Source of the DNA: Membranipora membranacea
Lineage: Eukaryota; Bryozoa; Gymnolaemata; Cheilostomatida; Membraniporidae
Length of the DNA stretch: 64,000 bases
Assembly (NCBI GenBank): GCA_914767715.1
Contig: OU612065.1
Span: forward strand, 16,366,001 to 16,430,000
Reading direction: 5' to 3'
Shown here: piece by piece, positions 41,201 to 52,000 of the stretch
Layout of the letters: each line of letters begins with the position of its first letter
Position numbering within the stretch: the first letter of the stretch is position 1
Notes under the pieces: model-generated
The model's database searches: none
The model's input: the letters and a program-made list of their open reading frames with translations, nothing else
What the model was told of the DNA's origin: nothing
Made by a program: the position numbers and the translations under genes

Positions 41201-41360
41201 CACCGTGGTTATCGCTCATCGGCTGTCTACTGTCAGGAATGCAGACAAGATTGCTGTCATCCGTCATGGTCATGTGTCAGAACAAGGTACACATGATGAG
41301 CTTATCGCCAAGAAAGGATTCTACTATAAACTCATCAACATCCAGAAGCTTCAAGAATAG
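23226..41360 (+). CDS. ABCB1-like: P-glycoprotein-type ABC exporter, copy A (full transporter)
   Basis: Predicted 1,416-residue plasma-membrane ATP-driven exporter of hydrophobic compounds (ABCB subfamily, TMD1-NBD1-TMD2-NBD2). Residues 1-97 are an acidic cytosolic N-terminus, longer than in vertebrate ABCB1. TMD1 spans roughly 100-480. Its first extracellular loop is long, with three Cys and several N-glycosylation sequons (NAT, NKT, NFS, NTS), as expected for P-glycoprotein. NBD1 has Walker [10 protein letters not shown] (546-554), SQEP Q-loop, LSGGQ (650-654), [11 protein letters not shown] with catalytic E675, and H706. An acidic, phosphorylatable linker covers about 740-820. TMD2 covers about 823-1130. 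NBD2 has Walker A (1208-1216), LSGGQ (1314-1318), E1339 and H1370. Both ATP sites look competent. Start: first ATG after the conserved leader. Stop: TAG at 41358-41360. The gene faces copy B tail to tail. Confidence 0.95.
24650..24690. mobile_element. Short palindromic MITE-like element, copy 2
   Basis: A 24-base palindrome (24659-24682) with the same CAGAGTAAGGA / TCCTTACTCTG ends as the element at 7076. It is flanked by CTATTATC on both sides (24650-24657 and 24683-24690). It lies in intron 1 of copy A, which is 1,779 bases against 577 in copy B. Confidence 0.6.
27327..27403. mobile_element. Short palindromic MITE-like element, copy 3
   Basis: Ends CAGAGTAAGGA (27336) and TTCCTTACTCTTTG (to 27394) enclose about 35 bases, including an inner inverted pair CCCATA / TATGGG. 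The flanks TAGTCATCA and TAGCCATTT are a possible decayed 9-base target duplication. It lies in intron 5 of copy A (968 bases, against 695 in copy B). Confidence 0.5.
28374..28539. mobile_element. Hairpin element flanked by 15-base direct repeats
   Basis: Identical direct repeats ACTAGGTAAACGCTA (28374-28388 and 28525-28539) flank an imperfect hairpin of about 136 bases. Its strongest stem is TTTCATTATCAACCACTTTC paired with GAAAGTTGTTGATAATGAAA. It lies in intron 6 of copy A and has no counterpart in copy B's intron 6. The 15-base direct repeat would be an unusually long target-site duplication; a deletion-derived origin is also possible. Confidence 0.55.
28594..28756. other. Intronic segment inverted relative to copy B
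   Basis: This stretch of copy A intron 6 (CTTGGTGACATTACCAA ... ATTATATAGTAT ... CTTCTGTTGGTCG ... CTATAGGGTA) matches 55447-55592 in copy B on the same genomic strand, although the two genes are on opposite strands. Intron sequence downstream of it (28990-29200) is in the normal inverted relation. One copy has therefore undergone a small inversion. Confidence 0.65.
30265..30336 (+). tRNA. tRNA-Trp (CCA) nested in copy A intron 7
   Basis: This 72-base cloverleaf has acceptor pairs GACTCCG / CGGGGTC, A-box GTGGCGCAATGG, anticodon stem TCCGA / TCGGA with loop CTCCAGA (anticodon CCA, Trp) and a GTTCGAGTC T-loop/B-box, close to the metazoan tRNA-Trp consensus. No tRNA intron is present; CCA is not encoded. 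It lies in sense orientation within intron 7 of the transporter gene. Copy B keeps only a deleted relative (54215-54278), so this tRNA predates the duplication. Confidence 0.93.
30901..30979 (-). repeat. tRNA-like sequence (SINE head or tRNA pseudogene)
   Basis: On -, TAGCTCAGTACC (A-box-like) and GGTTCAAATCC (B-box-like) are spaced as in a tRNA, but the acceptor and anticodon stems pair poorly. ATAGCTATTTAGCTAGTTTTA is partly repeated just beside it (about 30969-31008). It lies in intron 7 of copy A and I did not find it in copy B. Confidence 0.45.
34982..34990 (+). other. 9-base microexon, copy A
   Basis: TGGATCAAG lies between a good acceptor (CTTTTCCCATTGTCACAG) and donor (GTAATG). It joins the phase-1 end of exon 14 (34570) to exon 16 (35656) in frame, adding three residues (a Val-Asp-Gln insert) to the acidic linker between NBD1 and TMD2. 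Skipping it also preserves frame, so it may be alternatively used. Copy B has it too. Confidence 0.6.
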
Positions 41361-43066
41361 TCAACTCATTTTAGACATTGTTCTTCAAGCAAGCAACTGT
41401 GATAGTGTAGTTTGTCTACAACTGTGTTATTTGCCAGTGAGAATGCATTTTGATGAATGCCGACTATAATACACTCAGACATGTGGTTGTATTTTTGAAA
41501 TTTTGGGGCTACTCACTGCAAATTCTATATTATTCATCCAAATCTATGATAATACATTACAATTTAAACACAGTGACCTTTATTTGCCAAAGTAAAAAGC
41601 ATGATTCTGTTTCATAATCGAATTGTGTAGATTGTTTGGTTTTTATTTAACTTTACTCCTTAGTTCCAGCCAATATTTTCTCTATCTCTATTTTCTTATA
41701 CGTTTGTATCGCCCAACCCAATCGTATAATTATAATTCGGTGTTTCGATCTAAATCTAAATTTTCATATTCACATAATATCTGGTCCAACAACTACTGCA
41801 TGATCACTTGTCAGGCTTCTAGGAGACCAGAACCAATAATGTATCTTAATTGGAGATTTGTTTTTTTTTGATTATCGATGCAGGCATGCACATATGAGAT
41901 TTCAAGCAAACTTTTCTGGTGGTGTGTAAAAGTGATACAAACCTAATGTGTGATTTGTTTTGGTTAAAATGTACAACTTTTGGCGAGTACTGCGGGTATT
42001 GAATCTCATCAAATCAGACTCTCTATCCACATTCCATCACGAAAGGAATTATGGCTCAGTGCATCACATTTCTCCCTTGCTGATTACCAAACTTATATAT
42101 CAGGTTATATATCTTCCGCCAGACTCAATGTTGTGCTGGTTGGTTACTACCAAGTATTTTTCATGTCGTGGCCTTCTTGTTTTCATTCACTTGTATCAGT
42201 ATTGTTATTCTATCATGTGCGTTGCTCACATCACCGTTGTATTTTCTTACACTAATGATAATAAGTATTATAATCAATTACACATCATCACACTTATGTA
42301 GTTTTTTAATCAATAAATTGACCACATTTTTGTTGCCTTTGCAAAGCATTGACTGAGATTTTTTCTGCACCTGATTCCTGTTGTAGGTACTCAGATATTA
42401 TTATAAATAAATTATCAACGTTAAAATGATCTACCTACTCATATAAATGAGCTCTCAGACTACCCAAAGAAATGGGTCGCTCATTTTTTCTGATTCTCAT
42501 ATTGTATGTGTATTTTAAACCATCTATCATTGCAATAACGATAACATTAGGCTTAGTACATCAAAAAAGAAGAAAAGAGTTGTGGTGTCTGATAAAAACT
42601 AAAAAAAAGCCGTTCTTTTTCTTCTCAGTCCTCACTTTTCAGTTCTAAAAATCACCAGTCTGCAAAAGGATTTTTTAAAAGTATTGAATCATACGACTAA
42701 AAGTGGATGGCTCGGATTGTTGCTCATCTTAAAGATACAAGTATAATAAGAAAATAGAGACAAAGAAAATATTGGCTGGAACTAGGAAGTAAGGTTAAAC
42801 AAAAACCAAACAAACTACGCAGTGCGATTATGGAACAGAATCATGCTTTTAAGTTTGGCAAGTAAATTTCACTGCATTTAAATTGTGATGTATTATCATA
42901 GATTTGGATGGATAATATAGAATTTGCAGTGAGTAGCCTTGAAGTTGTCTGAGTGTATTATATTCGGCATTCATCAAAATGCATTCTCACTGGCAAATAA
43001 CACAGTTGTAGACAAACTACACTATCACAGTTGCTTGCTTGAAGAACAATGTCTAAAATGAGTTGA
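41361..43066. other. Inverted 3' flanks and unique spacer between copies
   Basis: From the stop of A to about 41715 and, inverted, from the stop of B down to about 42718, the 3' UTR regions align closely (TCAACTCATTTTAGACATTG, then TTCCAGCCAATATTTTCT). The central 41716-42717 is unique and holds AATAAA words (near 42311 and 42406) usable for copy A's polyadenylation. Several 60-110-codon ORFs here are in UTR or spacer and are not credible genes. Confidence 0.6.
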
Positions 43067-46000
43067 CTATTCTTGAAGCTTCTGGATGTTGATGAGTTTA
43101 TAGTAGAATCCTTTCTTGGCGATAAGCTCATCATGTGTACCTTGTTCTGACACATGACCATGACGGATGACAGCAATCTTGTCTGCATTTCTGACAGTAG
43201 ACAGCCTATGAGCGATAACCACGGTGGTCCTTCCTTTACTGGCATTATCCAGTGCTTCTTGCACAATCTACCAATGCAAAATAAATGTCTCAGTTGATGA
43301 ACTGCCATGTAAGACAAACTCGCATGGTCCATCATTTTATTCCGCCTTTCACAGATTTTCTCAAATGAGAAGTTGTCTACACAATACTTAAGCTAAATTT
43401 ACAAGCTGTCATAACTCTGAATAGTTTTTGGGAAGAATAGGTCACAATGGTAACATACTCTCATTGAAATTTAAAACAGAAAACTCTTCCAATCCGGCAA
43501 AACACAAAGGTTACCATTTTATATTGATGAGACACTTACATGTTCACTTTCTGAGTCTAGAGCGGAAGTTGCCTCATCAAGTAACAGGATAGTTGGGTTC
43601 CTAACAAGTGCTCGAGCTATAGCGATTCTTTGCTTCTGTCCACCGCTAAGTTGTGTTCCCTTGTCTCCTACGCTTGTTTCGTATCCCTGTGAAAGGTCAA
43701 GAAATGCTATTTAAAGTATTTGAATGCAGAAAACGGGTCATGAGTTAATGTTGAAACAGACAGTAATAGGTGAAAATCCAAAACTAACACTGCCGCCCAT
43801 TCTAACATACTATATAAGTGTGTAATATTAGCGTACGTTAAAGGGCAACCAAGGTTTCAAACAACTTCTCATTGATGGCCATTGATTGATAGCAGATTGC
43901 ACCTTCTGCATGAGGAAAAAGACAAAATATAATTCGGATGATTATTCAGCCAGAATTCTTGTGAAACATTTCTTCCATCAGGTACTCAAACTCAGCTAAA
44001 AGAGAATACCACATAGCAGTTTCCTGTTCCTGTTATTATTTAGCCTGTGCTCTATTATTATTACAGCAAAGTCTTGGAACCTCCCCTAAACTGAAGTGTT
44101 ACCCAGCTTAGAGTCAGCAACTACTTTGAGTTTTGCATCGCGTAATGCACAAAGCTGATGCTGCCCAGCACATTATTTGCTACCCATTAATGCATCGCTG
44201 CGAAACCTTGGTTGCCCTTTAACCATGCAGAAGGTGCAATCTGCTATTAAAGGGCAACCAAGGTTTCGCAGCAATGCATTAATGGGTAGCAAATAATGTG
44301 CTGGGCAGCATCAGCTTTGTGCATTACGCGATGCAAAACTCAAAGTAGTCGCTGACTCTAAGCTGGGTAACACTTCAGTTTAGGGGAGGTTCCAAGACTT
44401 TGCTGTAATAATTATAGAGCACAGGCTAAATAATAACAGGAACAGGAAACTGCTATGTGGTATTCTCTTTTAGCTGAGTTTGAGTACCTGATGGAAGAAA
44501 TGTTTCACAAGAATTCTGGCTGAATAATCATCCGAATTATATTTTGTCTTTTTCCCCATGCAGAAGGTGCAATCTGCTATTAATCAATGGCCATCAATGA
44601 GAAGTTGTTTGAAACCTTGGTTGCCCTTTAATCAATGGCCATCAATGAGAAGTTGTTTGAAACCTTGGTTGCACTTTAAATCAATGTGACTATACAATGA
44701 GTTAAGGTGGATAGCTTACGTTAGGAAGATCACTGATGAAACTATGGATATTGGCTTTGGTAGCTGCCTCGATGACTTCAGTCATGGTAACTTCTCTATG
44801 ATTTGCTCCATATTTGATATTCTCAGCTATGCTTCGATCAAACAGGATAGGCTCCTGAGATACGAGTCCGATCTGTGTTCGCAGCCAGGCTACATTCAAG
44901 TCTTTGACATCACGGTCTCCAACATGCTGTAACACAATTCCTTGATTTTATTCAGTTGTATTTTTTGCACATCAGGGAGAACATCTTTGGATGATGGTTG
45001 TTGCAATAAAAATGTATATATATTCGCTTCAGTATGTATAAGTGCATAAGTGTAATGACAACCAAAAATGATACCCTGATACAGATTTCCTCCCTCCACT
45101 TTTTTACTTTGAAAATAAATGTTTTCATTTATCATTCTATCATCGGTATCAAAAAAATATCATAATATAATAGGTTGTTGACCTGTTTACCATTAGTAAC
45201 TAAAGGTAGTGTATATAATATATGCAATATGTAATACGTATAATAGTATGTTGTTATCTCTGCTGGTGAATATTTTTCACATAATTGTAGGGTAGATGTT
45301 GTGTTTTTATTCTTCAGTAGATAATATATGTGATGTGCTACTTTTTTAATCGCATACAAGTTGGAATCATAGCCTACGCTGGAACGTGATAACTAAGCGA
45401 TTGTATATCATTTCATACATAAAGTTATTCACACAAGGCGAATGATCTTACCACAGTTCCCTCATTGACGTCATAGAATCTCTCAATAAGCTGTACTGTA
45501 GTACTCTTACCACATCCACTACTGCCTACAAGAGCTAATGTCTGCCCAGGCTGCACATCAACTGTGAGGCTCTTCAGTACTCTTACACTCGGTCGAGTTG
45601 GATAATGGAACACTGTATCTTTGAACGCAATGCTGGCATTGTATTTTCCCTGTTAAGATAGATAGAGTGAGGTTGTAATTTGCAGTGTTGGTGAGGTAAT
45701 TTTACACATTAAATTTGGCACATAACGAAAAGCATTTTTTTTTCTAAAAAATGATTATGATGCCAATAAAAGTATTGAACAAAAAAAATTGAATTCACAA
45801 TTTCTGCTACGTGAGGAATTGTTGTCATCTATACATTTGGCTTCAGCCAAATGATTTATAAAGATCTAATGGCATACACATCCTGAATCTTGTTAATTAA
45901 GATCCGTGATCCAGATATAATGATTTATAGCACAAAAAGAACAGGATAGCTTGCCAAGCCCTTAGTTCTAGAACCCTAGATTGAGTGCCCTATAGGACTA

Positions 46001-49000
46001 TACTATTTGAATCCCCAATGTCAGATTCAGCTCACTTAGGACTTCGATTTGCTATTTACATACACATAGTATACCTTGGAGGTTGGAAACCCCACATGAT
46101 GAGCTTACAGCAACATACCTGGTGTTACTTCAAGCGCTCAAGGATTTAAGCCTCCCTACCATTATTTTATAAACTACGCCCCTGCTCATACAGGAGTATA
46201 TGAATCAAGAGAAGACAACTGCATCATATCTGTCGGAGGATAGAGGCACAGAATATGTGGTATTACTCACAGGTTTCTCGCCCTCCTCTGAGTAAGAGTC
46301 AATCTTTGGCAAGGAGCCAATCAGTTTCTTGATATGACCAGCAGCTGCTGCTCCCTTCTGATAGTTAGGAGCGAATGAAGTGGCTTGACCGAGTGACATA
46401 GCTCCAAATATAACGGCTGAAAATGTTCTGAGAAAAAAAACAATAAGAAACATAGCTTCATGATTGCAACTTAGAAACACACCTGCGTCAATAAGGAGAT
46501 GCTTTCATTGATTTTGAAAAGCAGGAAGTGATCAATTTCAGCAATACACAGGACAGTAATATGCTTCTGCAACAGAAGATAGATCACTCTATTTTGTTGA
46601 GACATAACAATTATCAGCTCCAGACTTACATCATCATAGATTCAAAGGTTAGTCTCTCAGGTTTAGGTCTCTCTCCTGCCTCAGCTGGAACGATGAGCCA
46701 TGCTCCCAGATAAAACAGCGCAGCGTATGCAAAGAATATGATCCCTTGCGAGAGGCCAAATGTCAAACCCAATCCTTGAGTCATTCGAATTTCCTTCCTA
46801 AAAACAAATTATCATCTTCAGTTTGCAAAATGAAACTCATCAGCAACAAAGGAGCAAAATAACATAACCAAAACAGATTCACTTGTTGTTTGGGTAGTAA
46901 GCCACTGTACAGAGGCATATGAAGCAACAGAAATCATTGTTTTTGGTTGATCTTGTCAATCTTATGTTCTGTTTTACTCGGAACTGTCACGCAGATCAAT
47001 GGACACATTCGGAGTATCCATATTTCAAATTAAGCAGCTATTTTTAAGAAAGACTGTGGGATTTGCATGTCAAAGTTACCACAATTGCTCATAGAGCTTC
47101 AGTCAATCAAACACTAGTCTATTATTGAGATTCAACCTGTTTTGAGTAACACAGAGAAGATACTACGTCTTGAGTTCAGCTGAATGTTGATGATAAAAGG
47201 TCCCAACTCTGTGAGTACAAATATAAGTCGCGCCAATAACCGAACGCACACTAATAGACTACTGCTTACTTGTGTGGGTCGGCTGAGACTTCTACATATT
47301 TGTCATAGAATAGTTTTTCTTTGCCTAGTCCTTGAACTGTCCGTATGTTTGATATGGATTCAGATGCAATCTATAATCAGACAAATAAATTTTTGCTAGA
47401 AAGAGAACATTAAACATTTCATAGGAAGAAACAAGTAAACATGTTTGGGTTAGCCTGTCTTGATAAGCCTGTCACGACAGGCTGGGTATTCATATTTCTA
47501 AAACGTGACGGTACGCACTCACCTTGCTAGCCTCTTCAAACAGCTCCTTGTTTTTTGTGCCGCCTCCTCTGAACACTTTCATTTCAATAAATCCTGCTAT
47601 CGCCATAAAGGGTGCGAATGCAAGGATGGCTAACGTCAGCACCCAGCTGTACACAAACGCAATGATGATACCAACTCCCATATTAGCCAAGGCATTAAAT
47701 AGCCCACCAAGCTGTGGTCCAGTAGCCTACAACATAGCAAAAGCAGATTTGACAATATGTGACTGTCTTACAACACTGTCTCACCGATATACTCTCTCAA
47801 CACATTATCATTTTTGCTCTTCTCTTTTTTCCCCACACACTTTGCCGTAATTTTTTTGGCACATTATTGAAAACAGGATGATATTGTCTGCCAAATAAAA
47901 GAAAAACACAAAAATGAACACAAAATTTTGTTTTTTTCAATTTCATAGTATGCTTTTTCGGATAAGGAGCTTGTACACAATATGTTCAAATATGAAAAAT
48001 AGTCAGCATTCGTATGCTCCAAACAAACTCACTCCTTTGATGGCAGCTACTTCAACAGACAGCCTATTTGTGAGAGCTCCAGTGCTGTTAGCCGGGTTGT
48101 CAAAGAAGTGTATATCCTGTCGAAGGTACGCTTTGAATGCTTCCTTCCTGACTCTCTCTGTCAGTCTCTCTCCAGATATGGAAAACATGAGACCCTCCAG
48201 GGTTTGAGCAAAGAACATTGCTACTGCTATGGCAACAAATATCAGCGAGTAGAAGTTGGCATTACTTTCCATTGTTGAATTTTCACAAGAAATGAAACCC
48301 TGTCAGTTAAAAAGAGGACTGTATGTAAACATTTCGAGATAAGGAAAATTTCACAATAATCAGTGATTTCCAAATAAACTAATGACTGCAAGTTGGCCAT
48401 AGTGAGGCGTTAATGAAATTCTTGGGAATTAAAAAGAAGGCTATCAATTGTCCGAAGGTAACCTGTATACTGGTTACATAAATCTGGGCCTAATAATGTA
48501 CCATTATCTATTATGATAAACCACCCACCTTGAAAAAAAAAACCGAGATTCAAGGACTGTAAACTCTCTTGCACCATTTAATCCCCTACTTAAGCCCTAA
48601 GGAGTTTTTGGCAGTTTTTGCAGCTGTGAGCCATTGAATAACAATGGATGGATTGGATAATAACAATCATAAAAATTCTAAGAATTTTACCGGAACTTAC
48701 TGCAAGAATTTTACTGAAGGCTACAGCAAAAGCGGGTTGAGAACCACCAACAATGATTGAGCCCAAACATCCCAATACGATAAAATACCATTCGTGTTTA
48801 TTCCAAGCCATCAGCTCAAAGAATCCAACGGGAGGCACGTCATCATCCTAAAATACAGAATGTTTAAAAACACTCATAACAAAACTTCACTAGACAACTC
48901 CAAGGTAAAATATAATCCAAGTAAAATATAATTTTCAGCGATTTCTGATGCAGGATTTATTTTTATGTGGCTCGAAAGAATGCTCATTACAAAATCTTGG

Positions 49001-52000
49001 TTGTTATCGTATGGTCGGTATGGTAATGGAATGCCGTTTGAGCAAGATGCTTCAATAACGTTACTACATGACACAGGCATTATACGGGACACTCAGGTAC
49101 ATTAAGTGGGACAGACACACCTTTTTAGCTTCCTCGTCATCTTTGCTCACAACATTGACTGTCTCCTCGTTAGTAGAAGTAACGGATAAAACTCTCTTAC
49201 TATAGTCTGCCTTCTTCTGTGATTCACTTCGAGCCAACTGCATCTCCTTCTCCAACTCTTCCTCTTCATCTACAAGCAACATAAAAAAGAGAGTTACTTT
49301 AATGCAATGCGAGTAGAACTACAACCCCCCCCCCCCCCTCTAGAGCACCCAGCCTGAAAAGTTATATCAGCAACCCTCAAAGAGGAGGACCACACAGCAC
49401 TAGCCTCTATCCTTATCTAATTAGCCCCAAAAACTTGACATATAACTTATAATAGTAAGGATGTCTATCGCTTCATATCAACAGAGACACTATCACAATC
49501 AAGTCAGCAAATGCTCAGGCCCTTGAGCAGTTAAGCCCGCTTATTTGGGAGGGAGGAAATTCAGGGATGGATTGATCACAGACAATCTCTTGTTGATGAG
49601 GTTTTTTGGAGTGAACCATAGTGGATGCTCAAGAATCAGCAAAGACAACCCTATTGTTACAATAGCAAAATGGGTGGATGTTTTTATACAAGAATGACAA
49701 CCAAAATTGTACAACACTGTACAACATTGAAAATGAGACGCGAATCACCATATACTTTGCACAAAATAGGTGAACTGAGGAATTGGAAGTTTTTGTGTGA
49801 GCATATTCTTTAAACTGTGGCTATAACTATCACTTTAACAAAGCTTATACGACACTTTAATTGGATAAGCATATATCCTGTTATTATTATGAAATAATAT
49901 ATATATATATATATATATAAAGTATAACTTAAAGCGAAAAATATTGATCAAACAAATAACGCATAATGCAGAGAGTGGAGATATAGCAGAATGGGCATGT
50001 TTGCATTACCTCGATCCACTGTGATAAAAGGCAAGGTAAAATATTCATCACAGAATATAATATTGGAAAGGCACGGTTATGCGACACAGTAGTCTGAAGA
50101 TAAAACGTATTGGTTTTGTTATTGCGCCTTAGTTCATTGTCTGAACCATGCAATTAGCCTGAGGATCAGACAGCACTTTTTTTTCTGTTATGAGCTATGT
50201 GGATAAGTATTTGCTACATAAATGGGTTAGAAAATTGAGAATAACTCACTATATGTAGTAAAAAATTACACCATATTTTTTAAGCTTATGGTGATTACTG
50301 ATTTCATTGAGACAATATAGTTTTGCTGGGATTATCTGAATGACAGACGAGAAAATAAAGCCGCAGCATCTACCTTCAAATCTTGCGAGAAATCCACACT
50401 GTGCATGCGATGGTAACTCTACATTCACTTACCGTCATCAGATTCGCCAGCATCAACCTTAGAGTCTTTAGATTCTTTCTTAGTCTGTTTCTTAACAAGA
50501 GCAGCATATATACCATCCATTGCCATAAGCTCAGTGTGGGTTCCCTTCTCCATAGCCTGACCATCATTTATGGCGATGATTGTATCAGCATTCTGAATGG
50601 TTGTCAATCTGTGAGCGATGATGATAGTCGTTCTACCATGACTTGCCTTAAAATTAACGTATAAATATTATAATATATAAAACAAAACAGAATTTAAATG
50701 TTTACAATCTCAGGGCTAGACAGGAGAGGATAGGGTTCCAAATTAATAATAATTTACCTTGTTATTGAATCAGTTTTTTCTATGGTATTATGAATATGCA
50801 TTTGTATATGAACAGCACAAAGCACGAGCTGACAGTAGCTCTAAATGAAACAGGTTCCAGGATTGAAGCATTACTCGTCATCAAAATTTTGGTAGGTGAT
50901 CATATGGTTAGGGCAGACAACGTGATAGATCATATGATTCATATTGGAGACAGTTGAGGTACTTTTACCGATACATGGCCATACAGCCTACATGTTAACC
51001 TGGTTTACCTTATCTAAAGCCTCTTGAACAGTCTTTTCGCTCTCCATATCTAAGGCTGAAGTAGCCTCATCTAACAATAAAACCTTAGGTGAGTTCACTA
51101 GAGCTCGAGCTATAGCAATACGCTGCTTCTGTCCTCCACTAAGCTGAGCTCCTCGCGCACCAACCAATGTTTCATATTGCTACAAAGATACCAGATTGAA
51201 GGCTATAATTGGGTTTTGGGGTCATGCTTCTGAAACAGCCCTAAAATTAATCATTATTTTGCGTAAAGCAGCTTTGCGAGTTATTGTTAAAATTAGACCA
51301 GGATGACATGTTTCATCCCATTTTGAACCATTAAAAATTATGCCACTCGCAATGTTATTTGAGTATCGATCATTAAAATTGTTTTTAAAAACTTTTGAAA
51401 AAGATGACATTTTAATCAAAACTCTGATTATCAATATGATACAAGATTTAAAATGATTTTAATACCTTCTAAATCCAACAACAATTTGGGTGGTGCGGTG
51501 GAATTAAACTGTACAACTGTTGCTAACCTCATTCACGAGGACAAGCAATACTGATTTTTGTGTGTTTAAACCAAAGTTTTATCAGTTAACAGACATTTAA
51601 ATTGAGTTGAAATGTGATACAACGAGCCTGAAGGCAAATAGCTACAAATATGTGAGGATAGACTTAAGGTAGGATTTAGTTACCTCCGGTAGTTTGGAGA
51701 CAAAGTCATGAGCGTTAGCTTCTTGGGCAGCCTTTTCGATCTCCTCATCAGTGACTCCCTCTCTGCCATATCTGATGTTCTCAGCGATGGTCGTAGCAAA
51801 TAGAATCGGTTCCTGACTGACGATTCCAATCTGTCCTCTCAACCACCTCAAGTTCAGACTCTTAATATCTCTACCATCCAGCGTAACCTAATAAGTCACA
51901 CAGATGATGGTATGATGAGGGCGTTTATCAATGTCAAGACAGAGACGGAGGGACGGCTGCGTATGAAGAGGTTAAAATACCTTATGGAGAAGGGGGGAGA

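Larger units (their letters stand above)
23226..41360 (+). other. Exon map of copy A
   Basis: Coding exons: 23226-23343, 25123-25304, 25629-25888, 26018-26145, 26757-26928, 27897-28068, 29644-29768, 31222-31420, 31789-31902, 32093-32203, 32698-32823, 33057-33260, 33810-33980, 34357-34570, 34982-34990 (microexon), 35656-35804, 36092-36238, 36625-36891, 37193-37396, 37549-37649, 38123-38290, 38495-38651, 39271-39468, 40143-40349, 40704-40850, 41160-41360. All introns begin GT and end AG. Lengths sum to 4,251 bases and phases agree at every junction. TMD1 is encoded by exons 3-9, NBD1 by 10-14, TMD2 by 17-22 and NBD2 by 23-26. Confidence 0.9.

Noticed and set aside
42958-43335. 125-codon - ORF over the last exon of copy B (and its mirror at 41110-41469)
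   Set aside because: Alternate frame of the real final exon plus UTR, preserved in both arms simply because the DNA is duplicated.
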